From Acarospora socialis (taxonomy: Eukaryota > Ascomycota > Lecanoromycetes > Acarosporales > Acarosporaceae), in the NCBI GenBank assembly GCA_025617375.2, contig JAMYGW020000004.1:558001-622000 (forward strand): a DNA stretch of 64,000 nt, given 5' to 3'. A program made the position numbers and the translations under genes. This document shows positions 12,791 to 24,524 of the stretch, piece after piece. The notes under the pieces were generated by a model, which did no database searches, had not been told where the DNA came from, and was given only the letters and a program-made list of their open reading frames with translations. Every line of letters starts with the position of its first letter. Within the stretch, counting starts at the first letter, position 1.

Positions 12791-14365
12791 ATGAAGCACA
12801 CGAGCGCCGGATATGGAGTGCACTCCGAGGATGGGGCGACTACGTCTGTCGGGGTGGATGCACCACAGATACCAGATCCAGACGAGATAGGCAGAAGGAA
12901 GCCGGACGTCGAGAAGGAGAGCTATGTTGCGGAGGAACAGCCCTCCGCAATCCACGGGAGCAAGGAGGCGCTGGGTGATCCGGCCTCGGTCAAGACGGAG
13001 GAAGAGGTCACGTACCCGGAAGGTGGTCTGCGCGCATGGCTCGTCGTCTTCGGCTCCTTCAGTGGCATGCTGGCTTGTTTCGGGATGATGAACACGATCG
13101 GCGTCTTTCAAGCCTACCTCAGCACGCATCAGTTGAGCCACTACAGCGAGGGCACCATCGGCTGGATCTTCAGTCTCTTCGTTTTCCTTGCCTTCTTCTG
13201 CGGCATTCAGATCGGACCGGTCTTCGACGCCAAAGGGCCCAGGCTGTTGGTTCTGGCGGGATCGGTGTTTCTGTTGGCGAGCGCCTTTCTTTTGGGCATC
13301 TGCACTGGTAACTACCGTCTATCTCTCCCCCATGGCTCGACGACAGCATAGCTCACACCCTGCCCTAGCATACTGGCATTTCATCCTCGTCTTCGGCGTC
13401 CTCGGCGGCTTCGGCACCTCCCTAATCTTCACTCCCGCCGTCTCCGCCACCGGGCACTTCTTCATGCGCAAACGCGGCCAGGCCACGGGACTCGCCGCCA
13501 CGGGCGGTTCCATCGGCGGCGTCGTCTTCCCGCTCATGCTGCAGGCCCTCTTCCCGCGCATCGGCTTCGCCTGGACGACGCGCGTCATGGGCCTGATCAT
13601 GATCGTGCTGCTCCTGCTCGCCAACCTGCTGATCCGCTCGCGCCTGCCGCCCATCACCGGCACCAGCGTGCTGCCGGACTTCACCATCTTCCGCGACCCC
13701 ACCTTCGCCCTGACCACGGCGGGCGTCTTCTTCGTCGAATGGGGCCTCTTCGTCCCCCTCTCCTACGTCTCCTCCTACGCCCTCGCCCACGACGTCAACC
13801 CCGCCTTCGCCTACCAGCTCCTCGCCGTCGTCAACGCCGGCTCGTTCTTCGGCCGCTGGGTCCCTGGATATATCGCCGACCGCGTCGGCCGCTTCAACAC
13901 CATGATCCTGTCCGTCGCCCTGTGCCTGCTCACCACGCTCGCGCTGTGGCTGCCCGCCGGCGACAGCGTCGCCCTCATGTGCGTCTACGCGGTTCTGTTC
14001 GGCTTCGCGAGCGGGAGCAATATTTCCCTGACGCCCGTGTGTGTCGGACAGCTGTGTCGGACGGAGAATTACGGGAGGTATTACGCGACTTGCTATACGG
14101 TTGTCAGCTTCGGGTATGTCATGTTCGAGCCTCACGCTCCTTATCTGTACCTTGCGTCGACTGAAAGGAAAGGCCGTCCTTGCTGATCGGAGTGTTTTGC
14201 AGGACCTTGACGGGCATCCCGATCGCGGGCCAGATCCTGACGGCGAACGGCGGCCGTTACTGGGGTCTTATCGTCTTCACGGCCATGTGCTATGTCGGCG
14301 GCCTTGTGTCGTTCGTGGCGGCGAGGGTGCTGCAGGTGGGGTGGAAGGTTACGGCTGTTTACTGA
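12791..14365 (+). CDS. MFS transporter, fungal monocarboxylate-permease-like
   Basis: Twelve-helix major facilitator of the fungal MCT-like (SLC16-related) group. Exons 12791-13307, 13369-14113, 14203-14365 give 474 residues. A hydrophilic N-terminus of about 80 residues leads to [20 protein letters not shown], the usual first helix, then [20 protein letters not shown]. Exon 2 carries the mid helices and [13 protein letters not shown], the family's inter-domain-type loop. The protein ends [22 protein letters not shown]. The ATG is the first in frame; upstream frame is open only from non-ATG codons. Transported substrate unknown: this group includes monocarboxylate, nicotinate/riboflavin-type and uncharacterised carriers. 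Exon 2 is strongly C-rich at third positions, which opens a 237-codon shadow frame on the other strand (13422-14135). Confidence 0.9.
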
Positions 14366-14985
14366 GGTCTTGCTCCCGTTGGCACGGGTTGGGTTATAGA
14401 AGCATTCCCTAGAGAGTTTGGATGGGCGTTATGGTGGGAAGGAGGGCAGGCAGAGAAAAAGCGATCGGTCAGAAAGGGAGTGTACGTGAGGGTGGGTGTG
14501 GATGTTGTAGATATGATTAGAGTTTTAGGGGGGAAGGATGAGATTCTCCAGGACAAACGATGAGAAGTCCACCAAGAAATGGGCTGTTCTCGCAGACGTC
14601 AAGACGGAACAAGTTCAGGAAATACGGTTCAGTAATCATTCACACTTGGTGTGAGAACCGCGCGTATTGGTCAAGTTTAATTTCATCTCTTGCGTATTAT
14701 ATTTCTTGTATCTCAACGAACTAGCAGCGTATATTAGACAGCCAACGATATAGAAACCGATCCACAAGATATTAACATAATGTACTCGCAAGGAAAGTCG
14801 TGATGTTAACGTAACAGATCGTAAGGAGCGTAATTCTCTTCTCTTTGCTTTTTCCACGCCTAAAGACCAAAAAACCAGACAAACCAAGACGGGCAACTCG
14901 GCGCGTTTTATGAAGTTATCGGTATACCTTTCCCCCTTGTCTTCCACTTGTTCCCATTCTCTTGTCAGTCACTCGCACGACGCGC
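14366..14985. other. Convergent intergenic spacer
   Basis: About 620 bases between the 3' ends of the permease and the wall-protein gene. No gene seen; both terminators are expected here. Confidence 0.55.
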
Positions 14986-16938
14986 TCAGTAGCCCCATGT
15001 CGAGGTGTAGTACGCGGAGTTGCCCTTTGGCGGCGAGACGGTCGCGGTCTCAGTGGTTTTGACGGTGGTCTCGATGGGTTTGGTGCTGGTCTCGGTGGTC
15101 TTGACGGTGGTCTCAATGGGTTTGGTGCTGGTCTCAGTGGTCTTGACGGTGGTCTCAATGGGTTTGGTGCTGGTCTCGGTGGTTTTGACAGTGGTCTCAG
15201 CAGGCTTGGAGCTGCTGGGAGTGGCAGTGGCAGTAGCAGTGGCAGTATTCGGCCCCTTGACGGTCTTGGTGTTGACATGGGTCTTGGTCACGGTGACGGT
15301 AGTGACGGAGCCACCGGCCATAGTCGACTTGGACGTGATGGTCTCAGTCGATGTGACGGTCACGTACTCGGAGACGGTGCTGCCTTGAACGGGTTGTGCT
15401 GGTTGACTTGGCTGAGCTGGTTGACTTGGCTGAGCTGGTTGACTTGGCTGGCTTGCCTGGCCGGGACAGCTGGGACAGTTGGGAGCAGCAGCGGTGACGG
15501 TCATGACGATGGTGGAGTAGATGGTCTGTGCCGGCGGGCAGGTTCCTGGTGCTGGGCCGTAGGTGGTTTGCGGTGGGAAGCTGACTGGCGCGGCGGGAGC
15601 TGAGGTGATCGGACTGGGTGAAGATGGGCTGCTTGGTTGAACTGGCTGCGCTGGCTGACTTGGAGCAGGTTGACTTGGCTGAGCTGGCTGACTAGGCTGA
15701 GCAGGTTGACTTGGCTGAGCAGGTTGACTTGGCTGAGCAGGCTGACTTGTTTGAGGTGAGGCAGCAGGCGTGCTAGGATAGATGATCACTGTTGCTGTCG
15801 TGGCAGTGGTGATGCGGGTGGTATAGACTGTGGGGGTGAGGTAGGTGGAGTAGTATGTTGTACCACTTGTGCTGGCAACTGGAGTAGAACAGGGCACAAA
15901 GGACGTGACTGTGACGACTGACGTGATTGTACCCACAGACTGGACGGTGGTAACAGACGTCACGGGTCCCATCTTGGTGGTTGGTGGTGCAGGAGCTTGG
16001 CTAGTAGGCTGTGGTGAAGCCGGGGCAGTTGGTATACTCGAGCTAGGAGAGATTGGTTTCGGGGTGGAAGTTGGGATGGGAGTCGGCGTCGAAGTCGATT
16101 GATATTGGCATCCACCCATGCAGCTAGTGACAGTAACTGTGGAGGTTGTGGAGGTGGTCACGATTTTGGTAGTTGAACCGCTGGTCATTGTCGAAGTAAT
16201 AGGGCAGACAGTGGTGGTTGTGAAGGTGGTGAGGGTCACGGTACCTTCGGGTGACTTGGTCTCGGACTTCGTAACTGTCGGCGTGGTCTTGGACCCAGTC
16301 TCAGTCTTTGTCACCGTCGGCGTGGTCTTGGACTCGGTCTCGGTCTTCGTCACTGTTGGTGTGGTCTTGGATTCAGTCTCTGACTTTGTAACTGTTGGCG
16401 TAGTCTTGGACTCAGTTTCAGTCTTCGTCACTGTTGGCGTGGTCTTGGACTCGGTCTCGGTCTTCGTCACTGTTGGTGTGGTCTTGGACTCAGTTTCAGT
16501 CTTCGTCACTGTTGGCGTAGTCTTGGACTCGGTCTCGGTCTTCGTCACTGTTGGCGTGGTCTTAGACTCAGTCTCGGTCTTCGTAACGGTTGGCGTAGTC
16601 TTGGACTCAGTTTCAGACTTCGTCACTATTGGCGTGGTCGTCATAGTGGGGCCAGCAGGGCCCGAAGGTGTCGAAGTTAGCATCGAAGTCGACTGTGAGC
16701 AACCAGCTTGACAGCTGGTAATAGTGACCGTCGAGGTTGTCAAGGTGGTCATGATGCTGGTAGTCGAGCCGCTGGTGATGGTCGACGTCACGGGACAAAT
16801 GGTGGTGGTCGTGTAGGTCGTCATCGTCTTGGGCCCATTCTCCTTCTCCTTTTCTTTATTATCTTTCTCCTGGTTCGTGGGCAAAGCGGCAGCGAAGCCG
16901 ACGAGGGCTGCTGCGAGGATACTCCATGAGGCACGCAT
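14986..16938 (-). CDS. Secreted Ser/Thr/Pro-rich repeat wall protein (mucin-like)
   Basis: Single frame of 650 residues. It starts with a signal peptide (MRASWSILAAALVGFAAALP), probably cut after the alanines, and then consists almost wholly of O-glycosylation-type sequence. Two copies of a roughly 50-residue module share CPxTST, SGSTT and TSCxxGC cysteine positions. Between them lie about ten copies of a 13-residue unit TPTVTKTETESKT (about 16255-16640). Later come SQPAQP hexapeptides (about 15395-15450 and 15640-15750). Four TTVKTTETSTKPIE-like 14-mers lie at about 15050-15205. It ends NSAYYTSTWGY with no hydrophobic GPI tail, so it is probably secreted or wall-bound without a GPI anchor. 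Most likely a wall or adhesin-type surface protein. Repeat copy number probably varies between strains. Long plus-strand frames here are shadows of the repeats. Confidence 0.8.
   Translation of the reverse strand: MRASWSILAAALVGFAAALPTNQEKDNKEKEKENGPKTMTTYTTTTICPVTSTITSGSTTSIMTTLTTSTVTITSCQAGCSQSTSMLTSTPSGPAGPTMTTTPIVTKSETESKTTPTVTKTETESKTTPTVTKTETESKTTPTVTKTETESKTTPTVTKTETESKTTPTVTKTETESKTTPTVTKSETESKTTPTVTKTETESKTTPTVTKTETGSKTTPTVTKSETKSPEGTVTLTTFTTTTVCPITSTMTSGSTTKIVTTSTTSTVTVTSCMGGCQYQSTSTPTPIPTSTPKPISPSSSIPTAPASPQPTSQAPAPPTTKMGPVTSVTTVQSVGTITSVVTVTSFVPCSTPVASTSGTTYYSTYLTPTVYTTRITTATTATVIIYPSTPAASPQTSQPAQPSQPAQPSQPAQPSQPAQPSQPAPSQPAQPVQPSSPSSPSPITSAPAAPVSFPPQTTYGPAPGTCPPAQTIYSTIVMTVTAAAPNCPSCPGQASQPSQPAQPSQPAQPSQPAQPVQGSTVSEYVTVTSTETITSKSTMAGGSVTTVTVTKTHVNTKTVKGPNTATATATATPSSSKPAETTVKTTETSTKPIETTVKTTETSTKPIETTVKTTETSTKPIETTVKTTETATVSPPKGNSAYYTSTWGY
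15051..15205 (-). repeat. 42-bp coding tandem repeat, about 3.7 copies
   Basis: Second in-frame repeat of the same gene encoding TTVKTTETSTKPIE. The last copy diverges into TETATVSPP. Confidence 0.85.
16255..16640 (-). repeat. 39-bp coding tandem repeat, about 10 copies
   Basis: In-frame minisatellite inside the wall-protein gene encoding TPTVTKTETESKT. Most copies are near-identical at protein level. The outer copies vary most (TKSETESKT, TKTETGSKT, TKSETKSPEG). Nucleotide differences between copies are mainly synonymous. Confidence 0.9.
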
Positions 16939-17003
16939 GGTGAAGCCGGTGGAGCTTGGTTTGGCGTGGAATGGATAACGAATGCAGTGCAGATAATGCT
17001 TTG

Positions 17004-17011
17004 CTTATATA
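17004..17011 (-). promoter_or_regulatory. TATA-like box of the wall-protein gene
   Basis: TATATAAG on the minus strand, about 66-73 bases before the ATG at 16938. A strong TATA box would fit an abundantly made surface protein. Confidence 0.5.
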
Positions 17012-17840
17012 CAGAGCGAACGATTTGAATGAATATAAGACAGCCTCAAAGCGAGTGTGACTGCTTTGCCCGGAGCAGAGTGATTGACTGATCGGAATGG
17101 AATCGAGACAAGTACTGACAATAAAAGGAAACCATGAGGATGGAAAGGCCTCCTCATATAGTCTCTGGAGACCCTCCTCTTCCCCTCGTATCCGACGTAA
17201 TGGCATTATGGCATGATGCTCCTCCGAATGCAACCTTTGTTTGCCCAACATGCTAGCGTTGGCAAAGGTCACTAGAGCCATCGTTGATGGGAGTCAGTCC
17301 GCCAGTCTGGGTGGATCCCGTTTGCCGGGTGTTCGCCTCTCGATGAGGTGAGGAGATGCGCTGGAAGGCTGTAGCTGCAGACATTGGATGAATGGGCCTA
17401 GTGGCATCTGACGGAGCATATGCCCTCGTATCAACGGCGTTGTTGACATCCGCATCCCAGTTAGTAGTCCGGCAGTTGGACTGCACATCCCGTTTTAGAG
17501 AGGGAGAGCGAAAGAGACTCTCGTTTCGGGTCTCAGTCAAGTCCGATAGTGTCAATGATCGGCTGTTAGGACATTCCATTCAGGGCCAAGCCTCGCATGG
17601 TTGACACTAATAACGTTAGTTAAGGTATGACGCCACTCTGCCGTCAAAGGCAACGAGCCTGTACCGTATCTAAGGTAGGTAGAGTACTCGTACCTACCTC
17701 GTACGACCCACCTAAGTTAACGTTGCATGGGCGGCGATGTGTCCAACCTTAACCTAATCTTTGCCGAGCATTTATTTTTGGAGTCGAATCCCAAGCCTCA
17801 TGCTCACTTCGCTCTTTCTTTTTGCCCCCAGGCTTACTTA

Positions 17841-17876
17841 GTAACCGTTAGTAACCTTTAGTAACCTTTAGTAACC
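17841..17876. repeat. 10-bp tandem repeat, 4 units
   Basis: Four successive units of GTAACCTTTA type, the first with a G variant. Short, and without telomere-repeat identity. Confidence 0.6.
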
Positions 17877-20220
17877 AATGAGACTAGATGGAGATCAGAC
17901 GAAGATCAGCCTGTATTTCGCCATCGACGAACGACGAGTAACATCGTCGTTCACGTCCGAGTACGAGGGTACGAGACGTTGGATTGGTCATGGCGAGTCA
18001 ATGCACTGTTCCTTCGAACATGGCGGTAAATATCTCCCGAACCTGAATCCAGATAGCCAATGGTTGCTGGCTACGAGCCCACTGCTCAATCTGTTTCTGA
18101 GTCTCGATTAGGGAAGCTTTGCGGCTCAAGAAATCTAATCCTGAATCTGGTCTGTTGTCAATAATCACGAAGCGGAGTACGAAAGGTATCATCAATGCAG
18201 ACCACGGTACGGTGAGTACGAGTACGAAGGGACGACGAAGAGTACTATGATACGAGTAGCAGAGTACAGCCACGTGACAATTGTTGATCAAACAGCACAG
18301 ACCAGAGCAGGCTTTCTAACCAATAGCATCCATTTCCGAAGAGCATCTACACATATTGCGTGTTTTTCTTAGCGCTCCTTACTTTGCCAGCATAGCAGGT
18401 TTTCCCTTGTTTATACGGCTTCTCCACGCTTGCCGGCTCATATGTGTACGAACTTCTACGAAGTCACCCAAGCACTACCTTACCTTGCCGTATTTTACAA
18501 CTCCGCACCTATACGAGACGCTGGCCCAGTCAGCATGCTTGGGAACAATGCTGGCTACCTTATGTACCTACTTTACAAGAGTCGCTGTTGATTCGTTTGT
18601 CGTGCTTTCATCGTCATGCTCACTATACTTTCTTTTTGCCTCAGGATCCGCATGTTGCATGAGATAGTATTTCACTGGCTTGAAATGGTTGGTTGCGGAA
18701 CAGTCGAGGTCAAAAGAAACCTTAGTCCCTATCGCTTTTCTATTTCTATCTTCCGCCATCATTGTGGCAACAGGACCTTGACTAGAGTCTTTGCTAAAAC
18801 TTCACCCGGAGAATGTTTCAAGAGGAGATGGTGCCAGCCACTTGGCTCACGGTCCTTGGGTTTGTTAGTTCGAAAAGTTCCGACAGACAGACCGTACCTC
18901 TCGTTCCGGCCTCGTAACCCGCAAGCCTGGCTTAGACAGCGACGTCCAAAAAGACGTTAGGGCGCCTCATGACAACTCAGTCCGCTGTACTGGCTGGATG
19001 TCGTTTGCCTGTTTACGGTGCGGTCAACTGGGACTGAGTTTTGAAGCGGGATGTCGAAGTTACGCAGGGTCCCTTCTCACGATTTACCATCATGAAGTTT
19101 CTTTTCTCTGGCCACGTCGATTCCTGTTCCCTCATTGCTCTTGCCGTGCCATCCGGGAGAGGTTTATCGAGCATTTGGTCTGTATCGTCCGAGGCTTCTC
19201 GCATCGTTAGCCAGGATTCCACAATCGCAACCATCCCTTGCCTCTCCGATGGTTTGGCTCGTCCCTCTTGGACAGTGCGATGGGAAATGTGGTCATACCA
19301 TTGCCAATCAGACTGGCGCATGGGAGCTCGTGCCTACCTAGGTATTTGCGGTTGGGGGGAGAGGTACGTTACAGGGCTGTTCGTTAGGAGAGTTAGGACC
19401 ATATTGCTGAAGGAAAGAATGACGATCGTGGCAACCAGGTGATATTGAAAGCAATGGTTCGAGTGACAGTAATTGCCTGAAATGCTCCTTTCAATCCCCC
19501 TTGAATGCCTTAGCCTGCTGGAAAACCTCTAGACGAAATGCTCCACTAATACAGACGGCATCCGCAGAGGTGATGATTGGATCTCAACCTCTGCTCCCAT
19601 CGTGCTCGTCCCGAGCATTGTTCATCCTTATAAACACTTCTTTGTGACATGAAGCCATAGAAGAAAGACTTTGTCAATGGCGGAGCATCGTGGCCCAGAA
19701 TCAGGGCATAATCCTCAGAACAGAACCAACACCACTACATATCTCAACGGCGACCGTGTAACCAGCACGGCTGAAATGACACATGGATCTCGGAGCAATA
19801 GCTGCTGCTTATCGTAATCTACCTTAATGAATAGGATGCTGCCACACATTCATGCGAGATATGATTCGCCAGAACCGAGCTCCCCTCTGGCGGCATTGCC
19901 GCTCGAAATACTTCGGAGGAATCTCTAGGAGTCTTTCTTCTTGAACACCGTTACTTGTGATACTCAGCACTAGTGATCGACTGTTGATTGCTTCGAGGCA
20001 CTGGTGCCGATTACGCTCGTTTGGGATCTTTTTTGTTTCGACGTGATTCATTAGAAGCCTCGCGTTCAACTGTCCGGCGTGATCCGGGTGAGCATTACGA
20101 CAGCCTGTGTAACGCTGACAGACAATCTGTTGGGTGAGATTTGAGCTAACAGGAAAAGAGTGCAACGCCAGCTCGGGAGTCCAACTCAGCGTTGGATGCT
20201 TTAAGATCGATGAGCTCAAG

Positions 20221-22596
20221 ATGTACGCTGGTTTCCGGATCGGCGTGAAGCATCTGGCAACGTGGATAGCTCTCATACATTCCATAGGAGCTTTCTATAT
20301 CCCCGGTTAGCTTATGGGAACAGCTGGTGAGGCAGTCTCTTCTGCTGACATCTTTCGCGTACAGGCTGGTCAATTCGGAGTTATAAGGACGACGAGTCTA
20401 TACCGCTCCTCGTCAACAAAGTCTACTCCGACAACACGCAACTACAATATGCCTACTATGATCTTCCCTTCGTTTGCCCTCCGACGGGCAAGAAGCACGG
20501 CGGCTCTGCCTTCAGCAGTGGGCATAGCATTTCCCTCAACTTGGGGGAAGTCCTGCGTGGTGATCGTATCATGACTTCGGACTACGAGCTAGCGATGGGA
20601 CAAGATAAGGAGTGTCAATATCTTTGCAGTAAGGATGTCGACCGAAAGGGGATCAAGCGTGCCAGAGAGCTGGTGGCTGGTGGCTATGTTGCCGAATGGA
20701 TCGTCGATAACCTTCCTGGGGCAACAAGTTTCGTGACGGTTGATAAGACCAGCAAATACTACGCTGCAGGATTCAAGATGGGGTTCATGGACTTCTTCTC
20801 AGACACCGGTAAGCCCAGGTACTTCATCAACAATCACCTCATCCTGGTGTTGCGATGGCGAAAAGCCCCGGGCAAGGCTGGGCGGCAAGGGGGAAAGGTG
20901 ATTGTTGGATTCGAGGTGTTCACTAAGAGCATCGGCGCCGCAGATCGCATAAAAAGCGGCTGTCCAAGGGATCTTCACGGTTCCAACGACGGGATGGAAC
21001 TTTACATTGCCCCCAACAACACAGATGTTGTCTCCAAGTATCCGTACTCCTCTTACTCACCTGAAGTAGACGACGCGGACGACGGCGCCAGACTTACGAT
21101 TCCATACTCGTATTCCGTGTACTTCAGGGAAGACAACTCAATTGAGTGGGCGAATCGCTGGAGCCTCTACTTCGTGAGCCAAGAACAAAGCTCCAACGTT
21201 CATTGGCTGTCTATTTTAAATTCGCTCGTCCTTGCCGGATTTCTAACGGCCGTTGTGGCAGTCATCCTGGCCAGGACGGTTCGCGCAGATATGAATGGAC
21301 ACGCTAGAGACGGTGTGGCTGAGGAAGGGAAGATCAAGCTGAAAAGAAAGAGACAGGTCACTGGAACCAGATCACCCAGGGTAGACGAGAAGGGCCCGTA
21401 TGGGCTCCTGGAGCAGAATGGAGACGCAGATAATGACGCTGATATATCGTCCGACGAAGATGCCACGGAGGATCTTACAGGCTGGAAACTTCTACATGGC
21501 GACGTCTTTCGAAATCCGCCTTATGGTGGTTTGCTCGCCCCTCTCGTCGGGTCAGGCATGCAGCTCGTTTTCATGACGACTGGATTGTTGCTGTTGAGTT
21601 GTATCGGCATACTCAACCCTAGCTTCAGGGGCGGCTTTGTCAGTGTTGGTATGGGGCTTTTTGTTTTCGCAGGAGTCTTTTCGGGCTACTTTTCCGGCAG
21701 GGTCTACAAGACCTTTGGGGGTGTGAATTGGAGAGAAAATACTCTGAGGGTAAGCTAATCAAGGATGTTTGACGGTTGAGGTCAACTGACTCGTCTCAGA
21801 CTGCTCTGCTTTTCCCAGGCCTGCTCTTCACCACCATTTTCGTCCTCAATCTCTTTATATGGGCTCAGGCGTCCAGCACAGCCCTGCCTTTTGGCACGCT
21901 TATTGCATTGGCCGCCCTATGGCTCCTTATCCAGCTGCCACTTGTTTACGCCGGCAGCTGGTATGGTTACCATCAAGCTTCGGTCTGGGAGCATCCTACC
22001 AAAACCAACCTCATTTCCCGCCAGATCCCGGCGCAATCTTGGTATATGAGAAACGTCTTCACCGTTCTGCTCGCGGGTTTGGTCCCGTTCATGGTCATCT
22101 TCGTGGAGTTACTTTTCGTGTTCAGGAGTTTATGGCAAGACAAAAGCGGGTACTACTACGTCTTCGGCTTCCTCAGCGTTGTTTGCATCGTGCATATGGT
22201 CACTGTCGCCGAAGTCACCGTTGTGGCTACCTACGTTTATCTTTGCGCCGAGGTAAGTCTACCCCCAATGATACTCTGTGGTCTCGTACTCATCCTAATC
22301 AGGACTACCATTGGTGGTGGCGGTCTTTCTTCGTCGGCGGTGGAAGTGCAGTATGGGTCTTCCTGTACTGCATATGGTATTATCACATGGAACTCCACAT
22401 CCAGGGCTTCATCTCGAATGTGCTCTTTTTCAGCTACAATTTATTAGCATGTACGGTGTATGGGCTCTTGACTGGAACCGTGGGGTTCCTGACGGCGTAT
22501 GCATTTGTGCGGCGGATATACGGGTAAGCCAACGGTATACCAGCCATATTCCTGTCGCTAACTCAACGTTCCGGCAGTGCGATCAAAGCTGATTAG
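20221..22596 (+). CDS. TM9SF / EMP70 nonaspanin
   Basis: Nine-helix endosome/Golgi protein of the EMP70 (TM9SF) family. Exons 20221-20305, 20365-21749, 21800-22252, 22303-22523, 22578-22596 give 720 residues. Exon 1 supplies a signal peptide running into AFYIPGWSIRSYKDDE, the family's conserved mature start; the codon for Gly spans intron 1 (GTTAGC donor). The luminal domain includes LPFVCPPTG, LNLGEVLRGDRI and SIEWANRWSLYF. Helices start at about 21205, with the family block WWWRSFFVGGGSAVWVFLYC late in the chain. The protein ends AIKAD, a KxD-type tail of the sort that binds COPI for Golgi retention. Known roles of the family are in sorting and surface delivery of membrane proteins and in adhesion. 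Intact. Confidence 0.95.
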
Positions 22597-24524
22597 CGGC
22601 CTCGATGGTGTTTCCTGGCCTTTCGGGTTCCGTCAATGGACTTCTGGTCGGACGTTGGGGCTAATACAAGGGACAATGTCGTGGAGCGATTGGCGTTGAC
22701 TAGGGGTGCTGCGTGCATCTGTCCGGCGAGGAATGGAAGCCCTGCTCTACAACGACAACTTCTTTATTTTCAGACCTCCCCAACATAGCTTCGATGTCGA
22801 GTACAGGTGCAGTAAGGTAGATGGCGAAGATGGATATCCTCGATTAGGGTACAGTGTAGCAGCCAAGTCGACTCGTTGCAAACGCCCAATGCTATCCAAT
22901 CCGGCGGGAAAGAGTCAAGTCTCTACAAGTCGCATCGAGAGTATACGGCTCACATTGAGTTGACTGCAGGATCAAGCGGCACAGCACGGCTCTCGCTATC
23001 TCTACGCAGTATTGTATTTCTCTCTGTCCCAGAGTGGGCAGGTTAGGTAAGGTATATGGCTCGAATTGATCACTCCCTTCGAAAGGCGTGTTCACATGCC
23101 AGAAGTGCCCCACGGGGATGTAAAGTACCTCTACAAAATCACGGTCAGTTCTCCATGGCGGGTATACCCAAAGTACCTAACTTTAACCCACCACCGCTGT
23201 TCGCTACCGATGTCGGCGGCCACTAGGGAGGGTACTGTACAAGTACCACAACCTTACCTAAGGTAATGTTCTCAAGCTTGATAAGCAACGTGCTTGACTA
23301 TGCGGAAGGGCGGAAAGGTGGAAGGGCGTGGTTGCAAGGTAGGTACTTGACTAAGGTAGGTGGCTTGTTTAGAACAACGCCCTTTGATTATTGATTGCGA
23401 TTGCACTTCGCCTTTGACTCACGTCGATTACATAGTACATGCAGTCAGTAAGGTACGGTAACTTAGTAACTTATTCAGCAGAATTGCAGGATACATTGCT
23501 GCGCTGGCCTAGACAACTTCCAAGGTTGTTTGCTACTTTCCTACCGATCACCGCAAAGGAAGGTTCTTTCAGAGTGTAATCGAAGTCCGTAGTCATGATT
23601 CACATGCGCCCATGCTTCAAGACTAGAGAAAATTTCCATCGTTCTGGATCCACTTACAATGCGGCTCTCGTCTCCCCCTTCTCATAGGGATCAAATATGT
23701 GTCAAGTCACGGGCTCCACCTGACGTTAGGAGAAGGTTGGGTGCGCCAAGGCCAGCGCTGCCGGCTACTGGGACATTGACTTTGGCTAGTCGATGGGGGG
23801 GGCACATGGACTGGAGGTCAGACCAAGCAAGTTTTCATAAACAAAGAAACCTGGTGATAGTTGGGGCATGCTCTGTGCTTTTCGACTCATGACTGAAGAA
23901 GCACAGCGTTATAGAAGACATTCCAGAGGGGAGGGTAAGCCAGAGCGACTCTTGAGAAACTGACCGGAAAGAGGGGATGATACCTGACCGCGAGAGAACA
24001 GGGTTGCTAAGCTCTACAACAAAGGTCGTCTCCACGTTCAACGCGCCTTGTGAAAGTACAAGTACAACCCGTAGGGCGTTCGTCACTAAAATGGGCATGA
24101 ACAGGGATTCATACATTAGGTATGCCATCAGAATGCTTGATTAATAGTAATCGGGCAGTGACTCAGTCAGGGACATACATATAAGACTATCATTATTCCG
24201 CCTTTGCTTGCTTTCATTGAATCCATCCATCATTCAGAACAATCGTAACAGTGTGCAATGCAATCACCTGCGGTTCGCTGATCTGAACTGCTTGTTTCTT
24301 CCCCACGGCAAGTGCCCACATCTCCGGATCCTGTCGATCTCGAAACGCCCGCATTGGGTCATTGGGTCTGTCAAGGAAACATCTATAACTCCACACCGCT
24401 GGGAATCATTTTCGAGCTCTTGATTATTTCTACCTCTCGATTGGAGGTGAGAACAATCATCCACACCTCTTCTTCCAAAGTCTCTCAACTGATATCTACT
24501 TGACTTTGTAGAGAAAGTTTCGCG
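22597..24524. other. Spacer without a supported gene
   Basis: About 1.9 kb. It contains ACCTTACCTAAGGTA at about 23251-23265 and many GGTA words near 23330-23460. A possible 5'-UTR intron of the next gene (GTGAGA...TTTGTAG, about 24448-24511) lies at the right end. Open frames are short and not conserved-looking. Confidence 0.5.

Larger units (their letters stand above)
16939..20220. other. Gene-free 3.3-kb spacer
   Basis: Largest gene-free stretch outside the mutated island. It carries the wall-protein promoter at the left and the nonaspanin promoter at the right. A short 10-bp tandem (GTAACCTTTA-like, four units) lies at about 17841-17876. TACCTAGGTA is at 19335-19344, and further GGTA/TACC words lie at 17670-17715. 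Frames up to 153 codons occur on both strands but overlap and show no domain or plausible splice chain. Confidence 0.55.

Noticed and set aside
13422-14135. 237-codon minus frame opposite the permease
   Set aside because: Shadow of a C-rich third position in the permease exon; charged low-complexity product, no domain, fully inside a well-supported transporter exon.
14962-15603. 213-codon plus frame with Gly-Leu-Asp repeats
   Set aside because: Antisense of the 42-bp repeat in the wall-protein gene; no signal of its own.
17841-17876. Interstitial telomere repeat
   Set aside because: The unit (GTAACCTTTA) does not match TTAGGG-type telomere repeats.
19041-19442. 133-codon plus frame in the 17-20 kb spacer
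   Set aside because: No domain, no convincing signal peptide or splice partners, overlapped by frames on both strands.
24448-24524. Coding exon upstream of the arrestin-like gene
   Set aside because: An intron-like GTGAGA...TAG is present, but the sequence before it gives no convincing start or protein; it is more likely a 5'-UTR intron.
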